DNA from: Pelagophyceae sp. CCMP2097
Taxonomy: Eukaryota; Sar; Pelagophyceae
Reading direction: 5' to 3'
NCBI GenBank assembly: GCA_026770575.1
Contig: MU657188.1
Coordinates: 299,317 to 315,219, forward strand
DNA: 15,903 nt
Shown here: positions 10,001-14,641 of the stretch, piece by piece
Numbering within the stretch: the first letter of the stretch is position 1
How the letters are laid out: each line of letters opens with the position of its first letter
Program-made: the position numbers and the translations under genes
Notes under the pieces: model-generated
Database searches by the model: none
Told to the model about the DNA's origin: nothing
The model's input: only the letters and a program-made list of their open reading frames with translations

Positions 10001-13000
10001 TCACGGGAGCAAGATATAGTCTTTTCCAAGGACCTTGAACCGCCCAGAGGGACGGGCCCTCGCGAGCCGACGGCTTCTGAACGGAAGCTCGCGAGGCCTC
10101 TTTGACGGGCCCTCGCAAGCTGCCGCGCACGATGCCTCGCAAGCGTCGAGGCCCTTGCAGGGTTCTTCCAGTCACGGGCCCCGTCCCTCGCAAGCGCCCT
10201 CTGTCCGGGAGGGCCCCTCTTCGTGGCCTCTGACGGCCCCTCGTGCGGCCCGAGGGCGGGCTTCTCACGCGCTTCCCTCGTACGGGCCCTGATAGGGTCC
10301 CTCGCACGGGGCCTCTTATGCGGGCCCTGAAGATGGGCGGTCCAAGACGCCTTCTGGACGCCCCCTCGCAAGGTCCTTCGCAAGGCCCCAAAGTGCGGGC
10401 CCTGACCTCGCACAGGCCGTGAACAACCCCTCTACGGTCCCCTGCAAGGCACGGATCCTTGCGAGGCCCCTCTACTGGAAATCCCGTCGTGGTGGAGTCA
10501 GGGGCTCGAAGGGGCTCGAAGAGGCGTTTCGAGCAGCGGGGTCCAAGAGGAGTTTCTCGGGCCACTGCCCTCGCAAAGGCCCTCGCACGGCTCCTCGAGT
10601 CCCGACTCCCTGCGCGGGCCCTTGCGTAGGCCCTCGCACGGTCCCTGGCAGGGCCACGTTCACAGGCCTCGCGCGGTCTCTTGGGAAGGCCCCTTGGACG
10701 GGCCCCTTGCGTCTTTCTGCAAGGTGAACATCCCCGGATGGGCCTGGAGACAAGGCCGGGGGACCTTTGCAACGCGGGTCGTCGCAAGGCGCCTCGCAAC
10801 GGCCCTCGCAAGGCGCCTCGCAACGGCCCTCGCAAGGCGCCTCGCAACGGCCCTCGCAAGGCGCCTCGCACGGGCCCTCGCGCGGCTGCAAGGCCCCTCG
10901 CACAGGTCTCCTCTGCGTCGATTTTGCCTCTTCGACGGCTCCTCGCTCGGTCCTTTTTTGGGCTTTGGGCAAGACTCTCTCATCGTCCCCTGCAAGGCCC
11001 TCTGCACGGCCACGTGCAAGGCCCCTCGAAAAGGGCCCGTGCGCGGAAGAGGGACGGGCCGGTCCCCTTGTGTGCATCTCTCGCCCTCGCAAGGCTCCTC
11101 GCAAAGGGCCCGTGCACGTATGGGTCCCATGTATGGGATATCCCTTATGTGCTCACGGGATCCCGAGCGGCGGCTCAGGGTGGCGCAGGGAACGACGACC
11201 TCGCAGTCGTCCCGGAGACCGTCCCGAAGACCGTCCCAGCGACGGTCCCAGCGACGGTCCCAGCGACGGTCTGAGCGATGATCCCGGAGACGGTCCCCGC
11301 GGCCTCGTCGGCCACCTTCTGCCCCCCCGTCAAACTCCACCGTATGATTGCCTGGTCCGCGAGTCGGACCGCGTGGACTAGGCGAGGCACGCTCTTTGAA
11401 GCGACGCAATGGCTGGCTGCCGGCGGCGGCGCCGGTCGCGAACTTTTCACGGCGGGCGTCGACGGCGCCGGCCCGCGAGGTGATTCTCCGCGTCGAAAGC
11501 GAACCACACGAGGCGCGAGAGACGATGCGCCGTCGCAAGACAGAGCTCGGGCCCTCTCCGGTCCGTAGACGGACGCGAGACGGTATCGTGCGGCCTTTGG
11601 AGTCAGACGGGGGCCTCGACGATGTGTTGCGGCCCCGATGCGGCCCCTCGACGGTCCCTGGACGGTCCTGTACGGACTGTCCTACAGTGGCTCCCGACGG
11701 TCCTACGCAGACCTCGACTGTCCGGAGACGGTCCGTAGACAAAGCCGTGGATGGACCATATTCGGGTCCTTTCGAGGGCCCCATTCGCCCTCTACGGTCC
11801 CGAAGACGGTCCGATGCGTTTGATGCGGCGCCGGTTTAATTCGATTTCTTGACCATCCCAAACAGCGCCTTGAAGGACCCAAACAGCGCCTTGAAGGACC
11901 CAAACAACGCCTCGAAGGACCCAAACAGCGCCTTGAAGGACCCTCGACGGAGACGGCCCCGAAACGGTCCTATGCGCCCCCACGGTCCTCAAGGGGCCGG
12001 AGACGGTCCTATACGGTGCTCCTTGAGACGGTGGCCCGGAGACGGTCCCGTACGACTGCTTTGCGGACAGTCGTACCCAAGACGGGCCCTCCTAGGCCCT
12101 CCTAGTACCTTACCCGGTCCGTAGACAGACGGCCCCGAGACGGATCTTGCGTACCGGCCCGTCGGCATTGCCTCTCCACATTTCCTGAGAAGGCCCCGTG
12201 GACGGCGGCCCTGGTACGGGGCCGTCGACGGGGCCCCTCGAAAAGGTCCTCGCACGGTCCCTTTCGACGGTCCCTTTCGACGCTTCTTCTCGAGTCCTTG
12301 AAAAGCGCCCCTGACAAGCCCCTGAGAGACCTCTTTGTTGCTCGGCTTCTGCACGGTCGCTTGAAAGGCCTCTTTTAAGGGCCCATGAAACTCTCCAGGC
12401 GGGCCCCTGCAAGGCCTCTTTTGCGGCCACTTTTGCAAGGCCTCTACGCGGTCGCTTGCGAGGGTTCTTTAAAGGACCCTTGAAGAGCCCTCCGGACGGG
12501 CCCCTGCAAGGCCTCTTCCGCGGCCACATGCAAGGCCGCTGCGCGGTCGCTTGCGAGGGCTCTTTCAACGGCTCTTGAAGAACCCTCCGGACGGGCCCCT
12601 GCAAGGCCTCTTTTGCGGCCACTTGCAAGGCCTCGGCTCGGGCACTTGCGAGGCCTTTTTCAAGGCCCCTCTCAAGCCCCCACGCAGGGTTCCGTGCAAG
12701 AGACCGGGCCGCCACGGCGACTCCGAGGGCCCGTCCGAGCGACCGTCCGAGCCTCTCGAGCGACCGTCTCAAGGCGCCGTTTCGAATGGCCATCGAAAGG
12801 GCCGTCTCGAGGAGCCGTCTCAAGAGGCCGTCTCGAGAATCCGTCTCGAGGGGCCGTCTCGAGAGGCCTTTTCGAATGGTTGTCTCCAGGGGCCTGAGAG
12901 CCTTCCCGAGGCGCCATTTCAAGGGGCCGTCTCGAGGAGCCGTCTCAGGAACCGTTTCGAATGTTCGTCTCCGGGGGCTATCTCCAGGGGCCGTCTCAAG

Positions 13001-14290
13001 GCGCCGTCTCGAGTGGCCATTTCGAGGGGCCGTTTCGAATGGCCGTCGAAAGGGGGTCGTTTCCAGGGGCCGTCTCGAGGCGCCGTCTCGAGTGGCCGTT
13101 TCGAGGCACCGTCTCGAGGGGCCGTCTCGAATGACCGTCGAAACCCCTGGGGCCGTCTCGAGGGGCCGGAGAGAGGAGTTTTGACGGACCCACGCAAACC
13201 CCGCGGTCCAGCGGAGGCGGCTCCTATACGATCCCTGGCTGGTCCAGGGCGCCCCGGCAGCGGGCCTTTGGCGGCCCGTATGCGGGGACAGGTCGGAGGG
13301 CACCTCGCGAGGCCTCGCCGAGGCGGGCGTACGGGCGCGTTGCCTCGGGGGATTCTGCCGCAGGGTTCCTTCTGAACTCATTATGTATTATGCATTCTGT
13401 ATTATTATATTACATATAATTGTTAGAATTACCACATATGATAAATATTAAATTATTATATAATATATTACAAGAGCGCGCCGGAGGCACACGGAGGACC
13501 CAACTTCGAGCGAAGGATACAGACAAATCCCATTGCTATGCCCACGTAAATAATTAAAATCATTTAAACTCATCGCTTAATTTGCGGCCGACCAGATTCG
13601 AACCCGCGACCACCTTCTTCTTATATGATGATTCCAATGAGGCTCCTGTTCGACCTCTATTCCCAATTTTAGCGATCGCATCAACCGCCAATCGCTGATC
13701 GGCCGAGTTGCTGCCTTCTCTTCCCAAAGGTGGGACCTCACGGATTGACCCGGCGACGGACATATAGACAGACGGCAGACAAAATTGCCCCTGGTAATCC
13801 TTCAATTAAAGGACCCGAAGGGCCCTTGCCGTAAACTGACGTTGATTAAACGGCAAGGACCCTTCGGGTCCTCAAATGATTCTATATTATAATGATTGTA
13901 TATTATATTATAACATTATAATTATTATAATTCTATAATTCTATATAATAATAAAATAATATATAACAATGATGACAATGATATATACAACAATGATTAT
14001 TTATAATAATGATAAAAATGCCCCTTTTAGGCGAGTTCACGCTTGTCCTCGACGCGTCGCGCGTCGCCGCCAAGGGCGCCGCGCTCGGCGCCGACGAGGC
14101 GGCGCCGGAATCTGGCAAGCTGGACGCGGCCACGCTAAAAAAACTCGTCGCCGAGAAGCGATCAAGAGGCCTTACGGCGTCGGAAGCGGCGAAGGAAGTC
14201 GCGATGGAATACAATTTGCGAAAGTCGCAGGTCTACCAAATCGCAGTCGGCGGCGGCGAAGCGCCGACCCAAGCCGCGAAAATCATGTAA
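577..14290 (+). CDS. rsmI: Plastid-targeted RsmI-type 16S rRNA C1402 2'-O-methyltransferase, ten exons
   Basis: Exons: 577-1008, 2113-2221, 2297-2361, 2472-2520, 4303-4359, 4455-4626, 7868-7924, 7988-8110, 11382-11479, 14031-14290. They sum to 1422 nt and encode 473 residues with no internal stop; all nine introns are GT-AG and all phases match. Known for the family: RsmI (tetrapyrrole-methylase fold) uses SAM to 2'-O-methylate cytidine 1402 in the small-subunit rRNA decoding centre. Seen: LFIVPTPLG at 133-141, ACEDTR 161-166, SSDAGTP 215-221, VSDPG 223-227, LPGACAATTAL 244-254, FTFFGF 287-292, ILYESPRRV 317-325, RELTKTHEEL 345-354, RGTLFEATQW 356-365, and a C-terminal helical domain near 417-460. 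The core is longer than the usual 280-290 residues, mainly from an insertion at about 260-285. The first 130 residues are targeting and acidic linker. Target organelle is inferred as plastid; mitochondrion is possible. Confidence 0.9.
1019..1255 (+). repeat. 35-bp tandem array in intron 1
   Basis: The marker GGCCAACCCGG begins at 1031, 1066, 1101, 1136 and 1171, exactly 35 bp apart, with the segment CGTCATACGATCT between markers; two degenerate copies follow near 1202 and 1239. The array begins about 10 bp after the intron 1 donor. Near identity of the central copies implies recent expansion. Confidence 0.92.
1310..2070 (+). repeat. Family A degenerate array in intron 1
   Basis: About 760 bp of imperfect 12-15-bp units around CCTCGAGACGGCC. 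Most units keep CTCGAG or TTGAG plus ACGGC, with indels between units. The array stops about 40 bp before the acceptor of intron 1, leaving a short pyrimidine-rich stretch (CTTTCTTTCGGCCC) next to the splice site. Confidence 0.88.
2113..2221 (+). CDS. rsmI: rsmI exon 2 (CEDTR motif)
   Basis: Encodes residues 145-180 plus the first base of codon 181. The in-frame triplet just upstream is TAG, so the exon must begin directly after the acceptor TCGTAG|G. Contains DATFRSVAALQRADVLACED followed by TRKMGLLLVQLGI, matching the family pattern in which a Leu-rich helix leads to A-C/A-E-D-T-R and then K-L-L-x-x-x-G-I. Donor CGAG|GTCCGT, phase 1. Confidence 0.93.
2297..2361 (+). CDS. rsmI: rsmI exon 3 (degenerate H-D/E-H-N segment)
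   Basis: Encodes the end of codon 181 to residue 202. The acceptor CCGCCAG|G follows a pyrimidine-rich run and fits the phase of exon 2. VLARHDDATAARTADKLA aligns with the segment that in bacteria reads LFALHDHNEQQKAETLLA; the usual HN is replaced by DA. The donor GAGC|GTCGGC is the phase-0 choice compatible with exon 4, but it makes this stretch about five residues longer than in E. coli. The 3' boundary is therefore the weakest splice site of the model. Confidence 0.65.
2472..2520 (+). CDS. rsmI: rsmI exon 4 (SDAG motif)
   Basis: At 49 nt this is the shortest exon. It encodes residues 203-218 plus one base of Gly219: a helix end (VACMVAGK), a beta strand (VVTL) and SSDAG, equal to the family VALVSDAG. 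The triplet before it is TAG in frame, so the acceptor CTTTAG|G is forced for this frame. Donor GCGG|GTTTTA, phase 1. The motif SDAG|TP is cut between Gly and Thr, and exon 5 supplies TP. Confidence 0.87.
2640..2715 (+). repeat. Short family A block in intron 4
   Basis: Five or six degenerate units such as CCTCGAGGCGGTC and TCTCGAGACGGG. It follows about 120 bp of non-repetitive intron after the exon 4 donor. From 2716 to about 2960 I see no repeat and no supported gene. Confidence 0.6.
2989..3036 (+). repeat. 13-bp array with GGGCCC palindrome
   Basis: Units CGAGGGCCCCTTT begin at 2989, 3002 and 3015, followed by a partial unit CGACGGTCC at 3028. The three full copies are identical, so this is a younger expansion than the surrounding degenerate arrays. 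Confidence 0.85.
3150..4110 (+). repeat. Family B degenerate array in intron 4
   Basis: About 960 bp of units near 15 bp around GGGACCTTGTCACAG, with variants GGGACCGTGTCACAG and GGGCCTCGTCACG. Since 15 bp is five codons, the array yields long open frames of repeated Gly-Thr-Leu-Ser-Gln and Gly-Pro-Cys-His-Arg type peptides that are not genes. Confidence 0.9.
4232..4296 (+). repeat. 10-bp AATACCTCCA array beside the intron 4 acceptor
   Basis: Copies of AATACCTCCR about 10 bp apart (five or six, one altered to AGTACCTAAG) end a few bases before TTTTAAAACAG, the acceptor of exon 5. The C/T-rich units may serve as the pyrimidine-rich region of the acceptor; that is inference. The interval 4110-4231 is non-repetitive GC-rich intron. 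Confidence 0.8.
4303..4359 (+). CDS. rsmI: rsmI exon 5 (TP..SDPG motif)
   Basis: Encodes the end of Gly219 to residue 237 plus one base of Gly238: TPCVSDPGSLLVQRAVAAG, a close match to the RsmI block TPxISDPGxxLVRxAxxAG. Acceptor AAACAG|G and donor GCCG|GTAAAG, both phase 1. It lies between the 1.8-kb repeat-filled intron 4 and the 95-bp AT-rich intron 5. Confidence 0.95.
4360..4454 (+). other. rsmI: Compact AT-rich intron 5
   Basis: A 95-bp intron from GTAAAG to TTTTAAAACAG. After the first ten bases it is strongly A/T-rich, in contrast to the GC-rich exons on both sides and the array introns. Its last 11 nt plus the first three exon bases are identical to the end of intron 4. Confidence 0.9.
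4455..4626 (+). CDS. rsmI: rsmI exon 6 (LPG...ALS and FxFxGF motifs, with insertion)
   Basis: Encodes the end of Gly238 to residue 294 plus two bases of Gly295. IKVCALPGACAATTALSGA corresponds to IxVxPLPGPSAxxTALSAS; FTFFGFVEG corresponds to FxFxGFLPRK. Bacterial RsmI has only a short loop (GLPSDRF) between them; here about 30 residues (260-286), rich in Pro, Gly and Asn, form an insertion with no recognisable domain. Donor GAAGG|GTAAAA, phase 2. Confidence 0.93.
4745..5487 (+). repeat. Family A degenerate array in intron 6, first block
   Basis: About 740 bp of 13-14-bp units around CCTCGAGACGGTC, with variants CTCTCGACGGTCC. The interval 4627-4744 after the donor is non-repetitive. The block is interrupted by the inverted-repeat element at 5488-5683. 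Confidence 0.88.
5488..5683. mobile_element. MITE-like foldback element in intron 6
   Basis: A roughly 194-bp segment with terminal inverted repeats of about 46 bp: the left end begins CTAGGAAGT and holds CATTGGATTC and CTATTGGATTC; the right end is its imperfect reverse complement and ends ACTTCCTAG. The interior is A/T-rich, unlike the array it sits in, and has no coding capacity. No clear target-site duplication is visible apart from CTAG itself, so the superfamily cannot be assigned. Confidence 0.7.
5714..5800 (+). repeat. ATGGGGCCCCAT repeat, left of the antisense island
   Basis: Degenerate units of ATATGGGG and ATGGGGCCCCAT. Bases 5714-5738 are identical to 6054-6078 on the other side of the island, a 25-bp direct repeat containing GTCCAGCCTACCC. 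Confidence 0.75.
5827..6063 (-). CDS. Antisense acidic coding-like island, possible terminal exon of a nested gene
   Basis: On the minus strand this reads 78 codons to a TAA at 5829-5827; the in-frame stop upstream is at 6066-6064. The part from about 6015 down is highly acidic (roughly 45% Asp/Glu), with stretches such as VFVDETEDAGADLFGD and AMDDDENEADDA just before the stop, and uses mainly G/C-ending codons. The composition looks like a genuine acidic tail rather than repeat noise. No domain is recognisable. No upstream exons were found on the minus strand, so it may be a nested gene fragment, a captured exon, or chance. The first in-frame codons come from the flanking repeat, so a splice acceptor near 6064 or 6034 is possible. 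Confidence 0.4.
   Translation of the reverse strand, partial: AGPHTAPWGPIRKPPWDFGESESDGEAADAPRSVFVDETEDAGADLFGDPDADLDVDDDDKPAEPEAMDDDENEADDA
6030..6105 (+). repeat. ATGGGGCCCCAT repeat, right of the antisense island
   Basis: Includes tandem ATATGGGGCCCC units (about 6071-6098) and the second copy of the 25-bp direct repeat (6054-6078). GGGGCCCC is self-complementary, so the block can fold on itself. Confidence 0.75.
6106..6400 (+). repeat. Family A degenerate array in intron 6, second block
   Basis: About 295 bp of units like CCCTCTCGACGGTC and CCTCGAGGCGGC. Composition matches the first block (4745-5487), so the element, the ATGGGG repeats and the island appear to be inserted into one larger array. 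It is followed by a short GGCGCCGGA-rich spacer at 6400-6450. Confidence 0.85.
6455..7020 (+). repeat. Family B degenerate array in intron 6
   Basis: About 565 bp of near-15-bp units around GGGACCTTGTCACGG with TCTTGTCTCAGGGAT variants, the same family as at 3150-4110 and 9355-9910. Confidence 0.9.
7025..7177. repeat. Foldback segment between B blocks
   Basis: Bases 7025-7043 (CAGGGCAGGAAAAGGGTCC) are the reverse complement of 7159-7177 with one mismatch. The interior holds a direct duplication of a GACCCGAGAC...CCCCGGGT segment (about 7069-7140). A few B-type units resume at 7180-7275. Confidence 0.65.
7300..7790 (+). repeat. Family C degenerate array in intron 6
   Basis: Units around CTCGCAAGGGCCC and TGCAAGGCCTC of roughly 12-24 bp, including a duplicated GGCCCGTCGTGCGGTC near 7493. 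It ends about 75 bp before exon 7, leaving a non-repetitive lead into the acceptor. Confidence 0.85.
7868..7924 (+). CDS. rsmI: rsmI exon 7 (helix before YESP motif)
   Basis: Encodes the last base of Gly295, residues 296-313 and two bases of Arg314: RGASAKRAAALAAVAAEP. This is the helix that in RsmI reads KxxxRRxxLxxLAxEPRT. The acceptor TGGTAG|G supplies exactly the one base needed by exon 6. Donor CCGAG|GTAAAC, phase 2, completes Arg with exon 8 across a 63-bp intron. Very Ala-rich, recognisable mainly from phase and position. Confidence 0.9.
7988..8110 (+). CDS. rsmI: rsmI exon 8 (YESP and RELTK motifs)
   Basis: Encodes residues 315-354 plus two bases of Trp355: CILYESPRRV at 316-325, then VVIGRELTKTHEEL at 341-354. 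Bacterial RsmI has FYESPHR and LARELTKxHEExW at the same spacing, and these blocks are diagnostic for RsmI within tetrapyrrole methylases. Acceptor TGTTAG|G, donor CTCTG|GTTCCA, phase 2. The split Trp and the following Arg-Gly come from exon 9, 3.3 kb downstream. Confidence 0.95.
8214..8265 (+). repeat. Exact 26-bp direct duplication
   Basis: Bases 8214-8239 and 8240-8265 are identical, each beginning TTTTCACCGGGTCC. A short family C-like stretch follows (8266-8350). The first 100 bp of intron 8 (8111-8213) are non-repetitive. Confidence 0.92.
8470..9290 (+). repeat. Family A degenerate array in intron 8
   Basis: About 820 bp. The left half is dominated by CCCTCTGGACGGT units of 12-13 bp and the right half by CCTCGAGACGGTC units, with mixed forms between, which suggests one array drifting between two subtypes. 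Confidence 0.86.
9355..9910 (+). repeat. Family B degenerate array in intron 8
   Basis: About 555 bp of near-15-bp units around GGGACCTTGTCACAG. It is bracketed by direct copies of CTCATGCCGTTTGGGATGCC at 9319-9338 and 9973-9992, each preceded by GTTGGATTC. Confidence 0.9.
10030..11115 (+). repeat. Family C degenerate array in intron 8
   Basis: About 1.1 kb of units around CTCGCAAGGCCCC and CTCGCACGGGCCC, with the perfect 24-bp sub-array at 10784-10880 inside it. Long open frames on both strands here come from the lack of A/T-rich stop codons, not from genes. Confidence 0.86.
10784..10880 (+). repeat. 24-bp tandem array
   Basis: Copies of a 24-bp unit beginning GCAAGGCGCCTCGCAACGG start at 10784, 10808, 10832 and 10856; the first three are identical and the fourth differs by a base or so near its end. 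A recent expansion inside the older family C array. Confidence 0.93.
11209..11300 (+). repeat. 12-bp GACGGTCCC array near the end of intron 8
   Basis: CAGCGACGGTCC begins at 11238, 11250 and 11262, flanked by looser copies (GACCGTCCCGAA before, GAGACGGTCCCC after). The remaining 80 bp to the exon 9 acceptor are non-repetitive with a C-rich run. Confidence 0.8.
11382..11479 (+). CDS. rsmI: rsmI exon 9 (WRGT.xE motif)
   Basis: Encodes the last base of Trp355, residues 356-387 and one base of Gly388. RGTLFEATQWLAA matches the RsmI segment RGTLxEAxxWLA after HEEVW. A Gly/Ala-rich linker (366-387) ends in GAGPR, and Gly388 is completed by exon 10 as GPRGEFTLVLD. Acceptor GACTAG|G, donor CGAG|GTGATT, phase 1. 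Confidence 0.93.
11600..11830 (+). repeat. Divergent family A array in intron 9
   Basis: Loose units of GACGGTCC, GGAGACGGTCCGTAGAC and CCTCGACGGTCCC. Similar units reappear at 11945-12140. The interval 11480-11599 after the exon 9 donor is non-repetitive. Confidence 0.65.
11858..11945 (+). repeat. 21-bp tandem array in intron 9
   Basis: Four copies of a 21-bp unit with core AAACAGCGCCTTGAAGGACC, spaced exactly 21 bp (AACAGCG or AACAACG at 11861, 11882, 11903, 11924). The third copy differs at two positions. Confidence 0.93.
12180..12720 (+). repeat. Family C array with about 96-bp higher-order repeat
   Basis: Units around GCAAGGCCTCTT and CGGTCGCTTGCGAGGG. A longer period is visible: GGGCCCCTGCAAGGCCTCTT begins at 12401, 12498 and 12593 (spacing 97 and 95), and each is followed by the same sequence of sub-units, so a block of about 96 bp was duplicated. 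Confidence 0.83.
12725..13175 (-). repeat. Family A array in reverse orientation
   Basis: About 450 bp of GGCCGTCTCGAGG units, the reverse complement of the CCTCGAGACGGCC units of introns 1, 4, 6 and 8. Units are 12-20 bp. The switch from family C to inverted A is around 12715-12730. Confidence 0.9.
13176..13380. other. Non-repetitive GC-rich part of intron 9
   Basis: About 200 bp between the inverted A array and an AT-rich tract. I see no repeat family, splice-compatible exon or RNA gene in it. Confidence 0.5.
13381..13480. other. AT-rich tract in intron 9
   Basis: About 100 bp of TATTAT/ATATAAT-rich DNA in an otherwise GC-rich region, with no coding potential. It precedes the tRNA-like segment and dispersed repeat, and with the tract at 13877-14020 frames them. 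Confidence 0.7.
13585..13712 (-). mobile_element. tRNA-like, possibly SINE-derived segment
   Basis: On the minus strand GCGGGTTCGAATCTGGTCGG (around 13608-13587) is a good tRNA T-arm / B-box match, and CGGCCG occurs both just after it and about 110 bp upstream (near 13706), as paired acceptor ends would. A-box-like sequence near 13690 is degenerate, the spacing is too long for an ordinary tRNA, and the T-stem pairs poorly. I therefore read it as a tRNA-derived element rather than a functional tRNA. It abuts the dispersed repeat at 13725. Confidence 0.4.
13725..13876 (+). repeat. Dispersed hairpin repeat, copy 2
   Basis: Second copy of the repeat at 1-184, same orientation, with a shorter GACA tract. 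The hairpin arms 13811-13832 and 13850-13871 pair over 22 bp with one mismatch (core GGACCCGAAGGG and CCTTCGGGTCC) around a 17-nt loop identical to copy 1. Conservation of both arms and loop exceeds that of the tract between. Confidence 0.85.
13877..14020. other. AT-rich tract before exon 10
   Basis: About 140 bp composed mostly of TATTATAAT- and ATAATAAT-like runs. It ends about 10 bp before the pyrimidine-rich CCCCTTTTAG acceptor and may carry the branch region of intron 9. Confidence 0.65.
14031..14290 (+). CDS. rsmI: rsmI exon 10 (GEFTLV strand, C-terminal helical domain, stop)
   Basis: Encodes the end of Gly388 to Met473 and the TAA stop at 14288. EFTLVLDAS is the family GEFxLVVEG strand. 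After an Ala-rich linker (399-416), LKKLVAEKRSRGL and TASEAAKEVAMEYNLRKSQVYQIAV (with bacterial counterpart LSxSxAAKLAAxxTGxxKxxxYxxAL) form the RsmI C-terminal helix-turn-helix-like domain. The acceptor CCTTTTAG|G follows an AT-rich tract. Confidence 0.92.
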
Positions 14291-14641
14291 CCACTCCATC
14301 GCGACCAGGGACTTAGTGGCCGATGACTCTGAGGGAAAAGAGAGAGGTTTTCCCATTTGGCGTCCGCGCGGCGTCGCCCGCAGCGACCAGACAGCGCCCG
14401 GACGCCGTTGAGCGTTCGCGGGTGCCCGGGCACGATTGGGGACCTTTTTCCCACTGGTTGCACGCCCGTGGCGTCGGTGGGCGACGGTCGAGGCGTGTTT
14501 CCTTGCTTCGTGCCGTTTCGCGCGCTTGTAACAAAACTGCAGGCTGATTTGCACAGGGCTGCGGAGCCGGGGCCTTAAGCCGAAGGCACATCGCGTGGGT
14601 CCCTCTGCGACCTATTCGACAGGTTCGACAGTCGGGAAGCC
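14291..14641 (+). other. 3' flank of rsmI
   Basis: GC-rich sequence after the stop codon with no array repeats. No AATAAA or ATTAAA is present in the first 300 bp, so a canonical animal-type poly(A) signal is not apparent. The transcript end cannot be placed. Confidence 0.4.

Noticed and set aside
9813..10871. 352-codon minus-strand ORF
   Set aside because: Made of family C and B repeat translation (Arg-Gly-Ala-Leu-Arg-Gly-Pro-Leu type periods), with no domain.
11209..11330. Minus-strand peptide with GTVAGTVAGTV period
   Set aside because: Direct product of the 12-bp GACGGTCCCAGC array; no supporting exon structure.
11475..11560. Alternative reading REVILRVESEP at the end of exon 9 as the RsmI C-terminal strand
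   Set aside because: It is in another frame than exon 9 and would need a frameshift. The donor at 11480 joins in frame to GEFTLVLD in exon 10, a better match with a complete C-terminal domain.
12110..13381. 423-codon minus-strand ORF
   Set aside because: Translation of the inverted family A array and the family C array (Arg-Pro-Leu-Glu-Thr-Ala type periods).
13588..13610. Functional tRNA gene on the minus strand
   Set aside because: Only the T-arm/B-box part is convincing; T-stem pairing is poor and the distance to a possible 5' acceptor is too long, so it is listed only as tRNA-like.
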